DNA of 64,000 nucleotides from Triops longicaudatus (GCA_022885665.1 JAGQDJ010000174.1:1-64000), one strand, 5' to 3'; shown: positions 47,201-60,200, counted from the stretch's first letter. Numbers and translations are program-made. Notes: a model not told the origin generated them from the sequence alone.

Positions 47201-49421
47201 CGAGTTTTTCGATCCAAACACGTTCCATTCCTGACTTGCCTTGTTTTCCAACTCTTTTTCTTCAATAAAATCGCCTCGCTGAATATAAACATCGGACAAA
47301 AGCTCCAGAAAATCTCCCCGGCTTAAACGTCCCTCGTGTTTCGTGTCATAAAACCTTGCAAAAACAAATAAACAAGAATTAATGTCAGGAAACAATTAAA
47401 AAATTGTACAATATTCCGAAGAAGATACACAATAAAAGTAAAGTACATAAATAAGAGGGAAACTTCTTGAAGTTGTAAAGAAATGAGCTAAAACTATACG
47501 AAAAAAACAGTAGCTAAAAATGAAAAAAAATAGAAGAAAAGGGAATTGCGTTCGAGAATAAATATAATTTTAATGAGAATGTCTATCTTTGGGTCTCATA
47601 TTCGAGTAATAAGAGAAATAATGAATAGATATATTACAATTCATCAAGTAAATTACCGAAAAATGTACTGGCAGCGTAACTCGGCACAGCTGCCACCATG
47701 AGGCGTGCTCATTTGCATGGCTGCAACTCCATATAAAAGATCTCGGAAAGTGAGACCTTTTGAATCACGTACATCGAACGCTCTACAAGTAATACGAAAA
47801 CAGAAATAAAAATTACTTCTTTGAACCCGTTTTTTAACTACTTTTATAGTTAGCAACGACGTAAGTTTCAGTCAATATTTTAAAATTTTTAGGTATTCAC
47901 AGGGCACTGAGGTCGTAGTATTCGATTCGGTTTACTTCATGACACAAAACTAATAAGCGTTAATGACAACGTTGAACACGATTGAAATTTCTTGCATTGT
48001 CTTCTTTGCAATTATTACTTTTTATTCTTGTTTTTAAAGCATGGCAAGCTCAGACGATGGAAATGTGATTCATCGATTTGACTTTAGATCTTTAAACTTC
48101 TTGGCTGGTTTCTTTACTGTTTATTGTAGGCTGAGTTATTCTTCGTTTTAAGGTGTAGAAACATGCTTGCCTGAAAAGATGAGGGGCATCTTCGCTTTTG
48201 AAGCCCCAGTTTTTTATAAGCTTAGCGAACATTTTTTTATTCATGTGCAAGAAAGGGAAACTGTGCTCCAGGAAATGAGAATATAGCCATTCTTGGTCTA
48301 TGAAAACAATTTTTCAGTGGTTTCACAGTATAATTTTAAAAGATTTTACCTGCAATATCGAGTTGAGCGGCTTTGACTAAGCTCTCCCACGGATTTTGGG
48401 ACGACACTGCATCAACCAATAAAGACGCACGGCTTCTTTCACACAGACTGAACATGTTTACATCGCTTTGGAAGCCTTTTATCAAATCAACCAGCGCTGA
48501 GTTTTGATTTGATGTAACATCAGGTAAATTTGATACAGAAATCCAGTGATATACTGCCTAGAAGAAAAAACCGTGAAGAATTCAGCTTTGAAATGCAACG
48601 CACGTATGTAAAAAAAAAAATGACTGAAAAATAATATAAATGTTTTACTCCTTTCTAACAACATTCCAAACCTTTCAGCAACCACGTATTTGCGTTATTG
48701 GTGCGAAATAGAATAATATAATACAAACAAGAAAAAATCAATTTACATATGTAAAGCTACTTGAAAATTCCTCACGATAAATAATTTAAAAATTAACTTT
48801 AAAATGTTTTACTACATTATACCAAAAATTCGGCAGTTAAATAGATAAACTAGCTTTAATTTGCATTAGAAGCAGGAATAATGTGGGAAAACATAGAAAC
48901 TAACTAAAATAATAAGTACAGAAATTAACTTTGACGCAAATAATTATAGTTAAGGTGATTTTTTTAAGCAGAATTAAGTCTTGGTCTCAAGTTTAAGTAA
49001 ATATTTACGTTAAGTGTGTCCATTTTGAGATCTTCAGGTACAATTGCGGCAGCGATGACATGATTTGCAAAATTATATGTCGGGTCCCATGTACGGTACA
49101 ATTTGACAACTTTGAATGGTATAGAAGTCCGGAGAACCTAAGCAAAAGGTGAGAATTAACGCTCAATTATGAGAGTAATATTTTGGAGGATACTACTTTG
49201 AGTGACACTCGTGAGATTGCTTCATTCCATCCTTCGTTCAACCGCACTCGGGTGAACGGAAACCACCACAGCTCTTTATCGGCGTCATTGTGTAACAAAA
49301 TTTCATCTTGTTTTATTACAATAATGGAAACAAAGTCACGGTTGTTGTAAACATGACTTTTTTCTGTAGGTAAATGTTCGTCAAGTTTTATTCGTTTGCG
49401 ACAACTTTCACTTTCACTCAT
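44298..49421 (-). CDS. PPP-family phosphatase with Nudix-like and EF-hand-like N-terminus
   Basis: Ten exons join in phase: 49421-49197, 49137-49009, 48557-48350, 48297-48171, 47782-47657, 47354-46936, 46689-46499, 45637-45526, 45404-45167 and 44847-44298, giving 774 residues. Residues about 20-130 resemble a Nudix fold (FVSIIVIKQDEILLHNDADK, WWFPFTRVRLNEGWNEAISR), but the catalytic Nudix box is not preserved. From about 220 to 380 there are EF-hand-like helices with poor loops (AFDVRDSKGLTFRD, FYDTKHEGRLSRGD). From about 500 there is a full PPP metallophosphatase core: GDLHGN, GDYVDRG, LLRGNHE, AHGGI and IRAHE. All metal ligands are present, so Ser/Thr phosphatase activity is likely. The usual SAPNYC loop is replaced by SSSRYCGGPNEAA. 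The order differs from PPEF/rdgC, in which EF-hands follow the phosphatase. One intron (48170-47783) starts with GC instead of GT. Confidence 0.85.
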
Positions 49422-50614
49422 GATGAAAGTTTGAAGTCTGTTTATTTACTTTTTTTTCCTATGTTAGCTGTTCTCCACAGGAAACGCGAAGGAGTCAAGC
49501 ATTGGGCAAGTCGTTTCGTAAATCAAGAGGGATGCCAGTTAGACGCGGTTCGCGTATTTACTTTTTTATTAGTTGCAGCAATATGGCAGGCATGTTCACT
49601 GTAGGAAATACCGTTGCCTTTCCCTAAATTAGGTTAGATAGAATTAGTTTATATTAAGATAATATATTTTACTAATATTTGGTTCATTAAATATATAGGG
49701 TATTATCTGAAGTAAATTTAGATTTTTAATTTGTTGTGGAGTTTTCACATTTTCTTTGCGTTCGCAAATAATGTAACTCAGTTTTATGTATGAATAATAG
49801 CTTGCAATTATCTGATACGTGTTAATGATAGGGATGATAAGGCTCAGCTTGGCTCGCCAACCTTTCAAGCCGATACCGAAGAAGGTCCCTGTCAAGCCGA
49901 GCCGATACTGAAATTAAACATGTAGAATAAATATAACATAAGTTGAAATTAAATAAAATAGAATATAAATAATGCATATATAAGTAAATTTTAAAAATAT
50001 TGGATAAAATAGTAAATTTAAAGATCAAAACTAAGATTTCTATTCTGCATCGTTAACAACAATTAAGTAAAGTAATATTTATGCTAATAAGCAAGTGTAA
50101 ACTGAGCAAAGCTTAAACATTGACAATATGACCAAAGAACACCAAAGTAATAGTTAAACAGAAATTATGTAATTTTAAAGGGTCGAATGCAGCTTCAAGC
50201 TGAGCCAGTTGTTAGCCCTAGATAATGATGAGTGAAAATGTGTGAACATTGTAGAGGTACACCCCGTCCTTGTGCACAGGTAAGTACTGGTAAGACGAAA
50301 CTCCACGTAACGTGACGTTTTCTGCCCAGTCCAGAGCCCATACGACTTGAGCGGATTGAGTACTGTATCTATGATCCGGAATATTATAAATGCTATTCAG
50401 CTAATTGGAGACCACTGTATTTAAGTTCAGAATAAATGCACTTATTTTACGACCGAAACCGGCACGTAACCAAAATCGTGACGTTATGAAATATTTTAAA
50501 TCTAACCTTATAGCGGTATATTTCATTAATGCAGTGTTAATTATTTCATTCTGGGTATTCCGTATCCGTATTGATTCAAAACATTCCATTTTTGAGAGAT
50601 AGTCGTATGCGTCC
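49422..50614. other. Intergenic
   Basis: This is the promoter side of the phosphatase gene. No gene is supported. The segment 49.64-50.05 kb is AT-rich with short frames only. Near 49833-49905 AGGCTCAGCTTGGCTCGCCA and CAAGCCGAGCCGATACTG form a loose palindromic pair. Confidence 0.4.
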
Positions 50615-51792
50615 TTAATATTTGTTACTAGCTGGCTTCGCAGATACAGCAAAAATTGTGGAAGCAGGCTTCGGCATGGAAGCCACGGGTTGAGGAACGA
50701 TTGCTGGCTGCAGTTGGGGAGAAGACGCAGGATCACGAGCCGGAATAGGTCCTCGCTGGGGACACGGCGAAGGAGCGGGGGCAGAAACAGAAGCAGGAGC
50801 AATAGGTGGGTTGCTAATGGGTTGAACAGGGCTGGCATGCTGATATTCTCCACATTTGATGTTCTAGGTAAATTCTTGCTGTTTGCTGGCAGTGGCATCC
50901 TTTTGCGGCTGAAGATGGACAGGAAATTCGATGGATTGCCTTACACTCATAGAAGACGGGGCACCTACGGAAAGGCAGTCAGTGAAGTGGAATGGCTGCT
51001 GAATGCCTGCGGCAGCTTGGGGAAAGGGCAATGGAGGTTGAACCGCTGGTAGCTGTGGTGGAACTTGCGGCAACTGAGGTTGAACAGGGAGAGGTTGAGG
51101 GGTAGCGTCTACCCTGGCCAAACCAACACCAGAACCTTTAGAGTTTCCTGGTTGACTTAGAGGAGTATGGGGAATGACATAAGCCCCCATTCCACAACTT
51201 TGACCAGGAGTTCTTACTGGGCCTGTGCCAAAATTGGCTACGGCGGATTAAGAGCCAGGGTTGAATAAATGGGGCAGGTCCGAAGTTGACAACGCTAACC
51301 TGAGCTCCAACAAATGGCTGTTGTGGCTCTAGGGAAGGCTTAAAGCTGGCTACTTTTTAGCCTGAACTCCAGCTAAGGATTGCTGTGGCACTGGAGCTTG
51401 ACCGGCTACATGGAAAGGTATCTCTTGCTCTTGTACGAGCACGGTAGGTTTATACTATAGTACAAACGGTTTGTTCTGAAATTAAACAATTCTCAACGGG
51501 CGGCGGTGCTGTATGAGGAGCAGACACTGGCTTTCCTTTTCCGAATGAGGGAAGCTCAACAACTGAAGTGCGTGTTTTGTAACTAAATACACTTCCCTAT
51601 TGAAGGATTCGGAAAGGAATAAATGTCATAATAATATTTTAACAGTTGTTATGGCGTCTTCTTACCTGCACTCCAATGAGCAGACAACCTGACAATCCTT
51701 AAGTAATAGTAGTGAACTTTTAATTAAGGTTACAATTAACTGAACGTGAGTAGTATGCCAGCCAGAAGTAGGAGGCCGTGAAGTCTCGTCAT
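50615..51792 (-). pseudogene. Pro/Gln/Ala-rich secreted protein, broken
   Basis: An ATG at 51792 opens a good signal peptide (MTRLHGLLLLAGILLTFS; exon 51792-51741, then a 23-base exon 51688-51666). Downstream, Pro-rich coding-like segments lie in different frames: GKGKPVSAPHTAPPPVENC near 51.5 kb, IPFHVAGQAPVPQQSLAGVQ ending in a stop near 51357, FKPSLEPQQPFVGAQVSVVN near 51.3 kb, and from 51190 a long Pro/Gln-rich frame with LPVQPQLPQVPPQLPAVQPP. That last frame has an in-frame TAG at 50864-50866, after which the same composition continues (ISNPPIAPASVSAPAPSPCP) to a TAA at 50615. Several frameshifts and stops between like-composed segments point to a pseudogene. A many-intron gene is less likely because the needed splice sites are missing. 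Confidence 0.55.
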
Positions 51793-52429
51793 GGTGAATA
51801 CAGGAACGTTAGTAGACGACGCTTGGAAACGAATCGTGTATGCAGTACTTTAGAAGACAAGAGCTGGATATGCTAAGACTGAATGATGAATAAATCATCC
51901 CTGTCACAGACGTTTACAGTTAGTAAAGGGAGGAGCCGGATTGACGCCAAAATTATGTGAAAGGAGTGCACACGCACGATCTGGTGCAATTTTGCAAGAC
52001 AAAAGGAGTTTAACGAGAAATTTCACCTTTCTGACAGGCAGGAAAACGAGATTGCTTAACCGAACGTAGTATATTCAAGATCTTCTCGATCTTTGGAAAG
52101 CTATTTCGTGACTCCTACAGAAGAGATTTCTTTGTTCGTTTCACACATCACCCTTTACGTCTTACTGCGGGAAAGGTAGATGTCGTGACTCGTTCTTTGC
52201 TTCCGGGGTTAACCAGCTATCGAAAGTTATTCGACAACCAAACAAATGCGAATGAGAAATGCCGATTCCTTAAATATGAAAGTGATATGGGGCAATCGAT
52301 GTAGTAGAAGAAGCTTCTTGTTCTGTTTAGTACGAAACAACATGTGCTTGAAATGATTAAAGAGGAGTAAGTATAGGTTTTACAGATAAATTTCGTACCG
52401 CAAAACGAAATAATTCCAAACGAAAAATG

Positions 52430-52970
52430 GCCTTATTTTTGCGTTTTTCTTGCGTATTTCAGATAATTTTTAAGTAAAATTAGAAGCCTTAGATCTACAG
52501 ATAGCTCTTTAGAATGGCGCAAGTCTTTTACTTTCGACTTCACCGTAAGATTCCGGAAGTAGTGAAATTTCACGTTGGTGCTCAAAGTTACCCCCCGACG
52601 AGAACAACTTTAAACTCGAACACACAATTGCCCGACAACATTCAGAAGTAGCATTTTGGCGAAAATTTTCCCCCTGGCATCATTAGTGTGAAGCAGTCGA
52701 ACACACTTTTACCATATTCTTTCAAAAAGTACTTCAATTGTTTTAGGTAAAATGAGAATGAAAAGAGATCGGCAGAAAAAGTGGTACTTACGCCTTAAAA
52801 CTTCTATTTCTTTTCACATTCACACTTGATTGCACTTCATACGGTTTCGCTACTGCTTTAATCTTGTTTGCCCAGTTTTTCAATTTTTAAGGGGGAGGGG
52901 GTAGTTGAGTTTTCTTGTATTTCTCTTCTAAAGTCGCGTCCTCCTGACCCCGACGCAGTCCCCTAGCTAG
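52430..52970 (-). repeat. Unclassified interspersed repeat family, copy 5 (reversed)
   Basis: The reverse complement contains GATCTCTTTTCATTCTCATTTT with ACCTAAAACAATTGAAGTAC after it, and GGGACTGCGTCGGGGTCAGG with GCGACTTTAG after it, matching the conserved boxes of the plus-strand copies. A weaker partial copy in the same direction may lie at about 33.77-33.87 kb. Confidence 0.55.
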
Positions 52971-54517
52971 GAAGAGCTCGCCAGCCTCCGAACAGCCATA
53001 ACACCGGAAAAGGGTCGAAGTTCACTATGGAATTTTAACACCGAATTTTCCTGGAGGCAAGCGGTTGCATCTGCATTTGTAATTTAGTTGAAAGAAAGGC
53101 TGGTCAATCAAGTATCTTCGTAGAAAAAATGGAGCCCCTAACCGTACTAGTTGTCTTTCGGAAGTGAAAATCCGCAAATTAAATAAACTGTACCAAAAAA
53201 CACCTCTTCCAGACAACTTCTTGTCTTATTCAAGATTGTATTATTCAAACTTGGTTTTAGGTATCCCAATAAAGTTTGTTTATCGCTGAATCTAGCGACC
53301 CTTTGTTGCTTTGCGTTGCGTAGAGGAGGGCAGGGACAAAAGTGACGTTACGCGAATGTAACAAAAGCCTTAACTTTTGAATGGGAGGTTTCTTGTGGCT
53401 GTAAAAAATCACAGTCATTTCACGCACAGTTAAGCAGCATTACACAAAGTTGCATATGGAATGATCGAAATATTCAATAATGTCTGTTTTTCCTAGCTAT
53501 TTTAGGAGAAATGGGTGGTACTTTTTCGCCCGTCGCATTCACTATAGATGACCAAAAGTTTTTACAAAATATTTTTTGAGCTCACTGAATGCTACTGAAC
53601 AAGAGGTGGAAATCTCACACACCACAGTCCCTTAGTTATTTTACAGGGAGACCTAGAAATCGCAGGACACCCGTGGAAACGGTTGTAATAGCCGAATTCT
53701 CGAACATGGAAACGAGTCGTGTAAAACGACAAAGTTGTACGACGTAGCTTGCTTCTGGGGTTCAGAACTGTCGGCTGTTAGGAAATCTATCACAGATAGA
53801 AGGCCAACGGTTGTCATAACTTAAGTACATGAAGCTGTTGCTGGCGATTACGAAGAAAAAACTGTTTATATTTAGGGCGTCGTATGGTAACCGTATGGCG
53901 TTTGAAAATCACACCTCCACAACACGTTGCATTTGTCTGTTTAATTCTGGAACTTTTCTTATAGTATGCTATTTTCTTGACGGAGGTGAAGCTAAATTTA
54001 GCAATATTGCTTGTGACCGTAACTGCAAACATTTCTTACGGTACGTTTAGTGTATCATAAGAAATTTAACATTAATAAAATGTTAAATATACTTTAATAT
54101 TAAAATATCTGGTATTCTAAACCGCAAAAGACGTGTATTTTTTGTAAATAAAGGACCAGAATTACAAAGGCACACATGTTGAGCCAATTTAGTGCAATGG
54201 CAGGACTTTTTAATTTTGGTTCGATCGTTGACATTGCTTTGCAAGACATTTAAATACTGCTCTTTCCCACACCGTACGGCTGACGTATAAACTCCACATT
54301 GTATTAATATCCTAGTGGAATAAAATAGCTCACTGACTCTTAAATCTGTTCCATAATTATTTTAAATTTAGCTAATGCAAACAGAACGTAAAACTGGTTC
54401 TCAAGTCTTTTCTTTTTAAGTATAGACAGCCGGTCCTCTTTAGAGTAAGTACTCTTGCATCAGAATTAAGACCTGTCACTACGTCTTATAACTTAAATTT
54501 GCTAACATTTAGCAAAA

Positions 54518-54590
54518 AGAGCAATCACTGCACTATTGGTATGAATCTTCACAGATGGAAAGGGGGCGCTAATAATGCAGTAATTGCTCT
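54518..54590. repeat. 73-base imperfect hairpin, microRNA-like shape
   Basis: The 22-base arms 54518-54539 (AGAGCAATCACTGCACTATT plus GG) and 54569-54590 pair at all but two positions, with one further G:U pair if transcribed as +, around a 29-base loop. The size and the isolated mismatches resemble a pre-microRNA. I do not recognise either arm as a known microRNA. A tiny foldback element is the alternative. Confidence 0.5.
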
Positions 54591-57255
54591 GATATACGCT
54601 GAATGATTCTTCAAGATTGGTTAGATGAAATACAACTAAAAAAGGGCGACCAGAATTCGAACTTACCAAGCTCTACAGGCAGCTTTCCAGCAGGACCATA
54701 AATCGTATCGCATATTCAGATAACCTGAATGCGCCATTACTGTGAACTGCCTAGATAAAATTGCATTGCAATTATTGAGCTCGTAAAAAAGGTGCGCTGC
54801 TAACTTAAGAAAACAACTAGAAATAATGGAACGTTTATCCACGCATATTTAACAGAAACTAATCATACATTTCTTTCAACTTAGAAAGAGCGTTGGTACT
54901 TGCTACGCTAGATCTAGTTTTCTGTGAAAGTACAGTTAGCGTCTCGGTTGGACACTTTTTGTAACTTCCTCTGCTATTCGTTTTTGCAAACCGTAATGGT
55001 ATTTAACATATTTGCAAGACGCCGGCAGACGTTGTCACTAACCTCACTGGCTTCCACTTTTGCACTGTTTTCTCTTTTTAGGCACATTTTTTATAATGTT
55101 TGTTCCTGGGAATTCATTAGTAACACTACACAAAATACATATAAGTAAAACAGGATTGAATATTTCTTTTGTTCTTTCGACTGTACTAGGGAGTAAAATG
55201 CGACTAGATTACATGAAGTTGTCGTACCCGATGACATTTCCTAATTGCTTTTACAGTACACTTCACATGCATTCATTTATACACCTTCAAAGGAGCCTTG
55301 TGGAATAACTCACATAATATGAGAAAATCTCTTAAATACTGCTAAAAGCTGTTTCCTATATTTACAGAGAAACTGTTCGTTTAAATCGAAGTACGAATCA
55401 GACCAGGACTTCGAGAGTGGATAGCGACAGTGACACGCACGCAGTACCTTGGCAGATTTCAGATGACTACTATTTTTGTTTTTCTTTCCTCGTCTATTAC
55501 TCAGACAATGGTATCAATCATTCGCCCTTCTTCCCCTTCAAAACGTTTTGAAAAGGACAATATATTTTCGGCCTTATTAAAAAATAATCTAACGAGAAAG
55601 TCCATAAAGAAGCGCCTTTTTGCAAATTAAGCTATTCGTAATCCAAAGAGCCTTAATTGCAAATTCTTAAGAAAATTAGAGAAAAAGAGAGAACCGTCCA
55701 TATCAACCACACGTTCCGTTTTCTTCAACAGAATTCGGTGCCTTTTACGCCGATAATTAGTACTGAATTCTAGACGACCATTAGCCCCAAGTTTGAAAAA
55801 CATAGGAAAGTAAAATGTGAGCTTAAGCAATAGAAAGAAGGGCAGACCACGTACTTCGGAAACATGATTTTGAGCGGAAACGTGTTTCCACTGACCCAAT
55901 ATTCGTTTTCAGTTGTTATAACCTGTGCACTAAAAATAAATTGAAGAAAACGAAAGGAAATGCAACTAAATGAAATAAAATGTGGTAAAGCATTCAAAGT
56001 TTATGAATACGACAAACATGTATTTGACAAGAAATACAAGAACCACACATATCCTCTGTCAAGAAGGAGCGTAAAACCGGTGATGTCTGTTCTCTATATC
56101 ATCGTCTGTTCGGAAACGTAGGAATTCCCATGGCATCACAGTTTTAACGCCTTCTATCTATATTTCCCGCCACGCGACAGCCTAACCTTTTAAATAACCT
56201 TGCCGCCGCCTCATCAAAATCGAAAACGTGGTCGATCTTACCTGCCTATGAGCTCCACACCTTGGTCCCCTTCCTTTTCTTCTTCGAATTCGCGGAGACC
56301 AGTACTACCGCTACCGCTGTAGTTTCAAGTCCTTCCGGTAAATCCGGTAATTGTACAGAAGACACGCTATTCATATTTTGCTTTTAAACAAGTTCGCACG
56401 GCCAATTTTCTCATCAAATGGGTGTATTTCAAACTAAAGTCTCATGGCACAAGCCGATGTGTCTCTCTCACGCCAAAGAACAATTAAATTAACGGAAATG
56501 AAACGAAACTATTCCTGGAGTACAATATGTTTTACGCAGGGAAAAATTGCACCATACATCATTTTCCAAAAAGAAAGGAAACTCAAAGCTACCATTCTTA
56601 GCTACACAAAACGTTCCAAGTGTAGTTTGACGTTACACAAGAAAAAAATGCAGTATTCCCCGTTTCACCCCAAAAAAAGGTCACACACAATAGGAATTAA
56701 GTTGTGACAAAAAAGACAGAAACACGCGTACATGTGTTTCCCATTGTTGAGAAGGATAATGATCAAATTCACATTTTCGTACCAAATGCTTCAAGTGCTC
56801 CACAATACGCGGAATAACCCACTTTTTTAAAAAAACTAGATAATCTGGACAAAAATGTAACTATGATGGCCAAACGTTTTTTTCTGAACTATCTTCAAAC
56901 TCTGAATAAAAATTATGCCCAAATACTCGTTTTCCTGGCTCCACAAGTTTGTGACACCAACCTTCGACAACGGTGATTTTTTTTTATAAAAGAAAATGGC
57001 CCAAAAAATGACGAAAATGCAAAAATTCGTTTTTTCTTTATCTTTCAAGAGCTTTCCCATAAAGTACTTATGTTACTAAAAAAAGGGTTTTATATCAATC
57101 AAGGTGTCTACTTAAAACAACTATCATAATAAAGTTATGGTCCAAAATTTTGTTTTACTTTTTTTTCCATTCTATCTTTGCTGGGTTAAAACTTGGACGA
57201 CAAAATTTTCATATCATAATTCTATATAAAAAATTAACCCATAATTTTGCAGATA

Positions 57256-60200
57256 TTATTTCTTGCTTCCTTTGCCTTTCGCTTTGGGAGAAGAGGATTT
57301 TCGGCGCCCTCTCTTTCCTAAAAGAGAAAGTACAGTTTCATAATTAGCAAGGCTAAAAAAACAAAGCAAAGCAAAAAAAAAAAAAGCAATAACGAAGCAT
57401 TAGGCGCACTTCCGAGGCTAAATTAATTGCTGCAGAGAAGACATAAAAGAACTGAAGGAGTAACCGTAAGAAAGATAAACCTAATTTCACTAACCAAGAC
57501 CAATTAATTTAACTAGTAGACTTATCTTACCTAGCCACGACAAACTTATCTAATCAAACCTAACTTAAACAAACTCACCAGGCACTACACAACTTATTTA
57601 AACGACTAAGTTAAACTAACGTACACTCTCAGCTACTTTCGGTAAGGGCTTACGTGCTACGAAGGTGCGTGCGCCAAATAAAAGTAGAAATAAGAATTAA
57701 AATATGAAAACCACACAGAGGGAACGTGGACAAAAATTAGAATGCAAATTTTTTTTACCTGCTTTTATGGCAGGCGTCTTTGGACCGTTTTTCTTTGCCG
57801 TTTTCTGTCTTTTGCTCACAGGTTCATCTTCACTCTCGTCGCTTCCTTCATCCAAAGACACTTCTTCGCTTTCGGCTTCGCTGCTTTCCTCATCCTCGTC
57901 TTCTTCAACGGGCTCTTCCTTCTTTTTCTTCGGTTCCGGCGCCGCAGTCGATCTCAATGATCTTCTTTTACCTACAAACATCACGATATACGATGAATAA
58001 CAAAGTCAACCATAACAAACTAAAATAAATAAATAACACCAAGGGAAAAAAGTTAATAAAAAATAAAAAAAATATCCCAATCTAATGCAACTAGAATAAT
58101 ACTAAATAAAACAAATAAATCTGAAAAAATAAACGACAGAAAAAATAGATGGACATCACAGATTCTGCGCAATGAATAGTTTTGTCATGTAAAATCCCCA
58201 AAAAAAATGCGAAAAATAAGAAGTAAAATGGTAAAAAACAGCAAAAATCAGGTCAATTTTCACCTTCTTTGCTGGTATCGGCTTGAGCTGAGGGCGCGGA
58301 CCGCAATCTTCCGAGCGTTTTGGGCGTGGCCACATTCTTTTTGGGTTCTTCTTTCGTTTTTCTGCCCTTGCTTTCCTTGGCTTTTTCCTCCTCTTCTCCT
58401 TCTTCGTCGTCGTCCTCTTCGGAATCTGACTCCGAATCGCTCCCGTCCTTCGATTTGCTGAGCTTGGTAAGCTGAGATTCATCATGAAATAGGGAAACAT
58501 CCACTAGAAGTACAAAAAACGGTGTGAAATAGTCAATACATCACAGTGAACGGGGTCATGAAATTTCGAATTATACAAAAATAGGCTTTAACACTAAAAC
58601 TGAACCAAAAGTACAAAAACACGGTGAATACCCAAAAATTCTTTTAAGAAGTAGGTTAACTAATTGTACTGAACAAACAAAAATACTATAAGTTAATGAA
58701 TGTGCTCAAGTATACAAAAGTATTTTAAAATTAAGCACAGAAAGATACACCATACGAAGAACTACGTTCAATTAATTATTAACTTTGTAAGTTTAACTTA
58801 GATCTTAAATAAATCATTAATTTAAAACAGCTGACGTAGTATTCCATTAATTCATGATGAATTCTTAATTTAATCAAAGAGTATGTTACGCAAACGTACT
58901 ATACTAAAGAAACAAAATATTATTAAAAAGGTTTTTGTGACTCCAGAAATCTTACACAGTGCAAAATACAATTATATATACGTAAGTACGTCGAAAACGA
59001 AGTCAAAAGTATAGAAAAAAACATACATCCGTCAGGATGTTCTTCAGTAACGGCCGGTTTTTCGACCACGCCCTTTTCGACGTCCAACGCTCTCTTCAGG
59101 ATGTTCTCTGTCCGCTTCTTCTCTTCTTCAGGCAATTTATACCGGCCGCGCTCCAGTTTGTCCAGTTCTAGATTGGTTAAGATACACTCGAATTCTACGA
59201 AAAAATTAAAAATAAATAAAAAGGAAATCCACAAAATATGATTTAAATATTTTTAAGGAATATCTGAATTACCGGTATGATCGCAAAAATCAGGTGTGTA
59301 GGTTCCCTTTCCCTCTGCAGATTCATCTTCGGAAAGCCACCGGATCCGAATTCGGTGACTGTTGCGATAAATGTTTTGTAAAGCTTGGCAAACGTAGAAG
59401 CTTCCTTCGGCGTTTCGAACTGCCAAAAACTCTCCCCTAAAAAATAGCAATAATACAGACGTAAATGAAAAAAAAAAGAAAAGAAAAAAGAAAGATACAT
59501 TAAAAAATCTAAAAGCAGAAATCTATAACAATTATATAAATATTTAGATAAGAGAAACGCGTCCGTTTCAAGTTTTTCACACGCAAATCGTTACTTTCAC
59601 TGTAAAGTTCTTATCTTCTCGGAAGAAAGTGTTTCCTCGTAACTGGTTTCACCGGATTTAATCTTCATTTTAAGCGTTAAAGAGTGTTTGCAATTGAGGA
59701 ACCATTTGCAAACAACTTAAGCTAACAATGCGCAATATTATAACAAATTATGCCAAATTTTCCGCTTATATTTGAGAATTAATTTTCAGTTCAAGCGTAT
59801 AAAGTAGTACTTGTCAATAGTTTTCGTCCATTACCACAAAATCATCGATGAGAGTCTTTGCTACCCAACACAGTAACGACTTGACAACAATTGGACTGAA
59901 GTTGATCACAGATACAGATTTAAATAGTTTTTCATTCCGATTTTCCAAGAGCATGGCTTCATTACCCAAGTCTGAACAAGTTTTAACAAATTTAGGTTAT
60001 TTACCCACTAATCAGAAGCACTGAATACTAGTTTGAGGTTAAATTAGCTTAAATTAAGTTAGCTTTGTCCCATTCAAGGTTAAGTAGGGCAAATTAAGTT
60101 AGTTTACTCTTGTTTTAAAGTTGGGATATGATCATTTGTATTCACCTCTTTTAGGGTTAGGCTAGCTTAATGTAAATTAGATTTGTGTAATTTAAGGTTA

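Larger units (their letters stand above)
51793..57255. other. Long intergenic region with repeats and a short hairpin
   Basis: No gene is supported over 5.4 kb; frames of 60-90 codons show no motif and no matching splice sites. It holds a reversed copy of the ~0.6 kb repeat (about 52.43-52.97 kb), a relative of the 32/34 kb inverted repeat near 53.32 kb and the hairpin at 54518-54590. The right end is the 3' flank of the nuclear-protein gene. Confidence 0.4.

Noticed and set aside
44298..49421. Assignment to PPEF/rdgC
   Set aside because: EF-hand-like helices are before, not after, the phosphatase core, the SAPNYC region differs, and there is an extra Nudix-like start.
54650..54715. tRNA-like GTTCGAATTC on the minus strand
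   Set aside because: The bases around the loop do not pair as a T-arm, and no acceptor or anticodon stem can be drawn.
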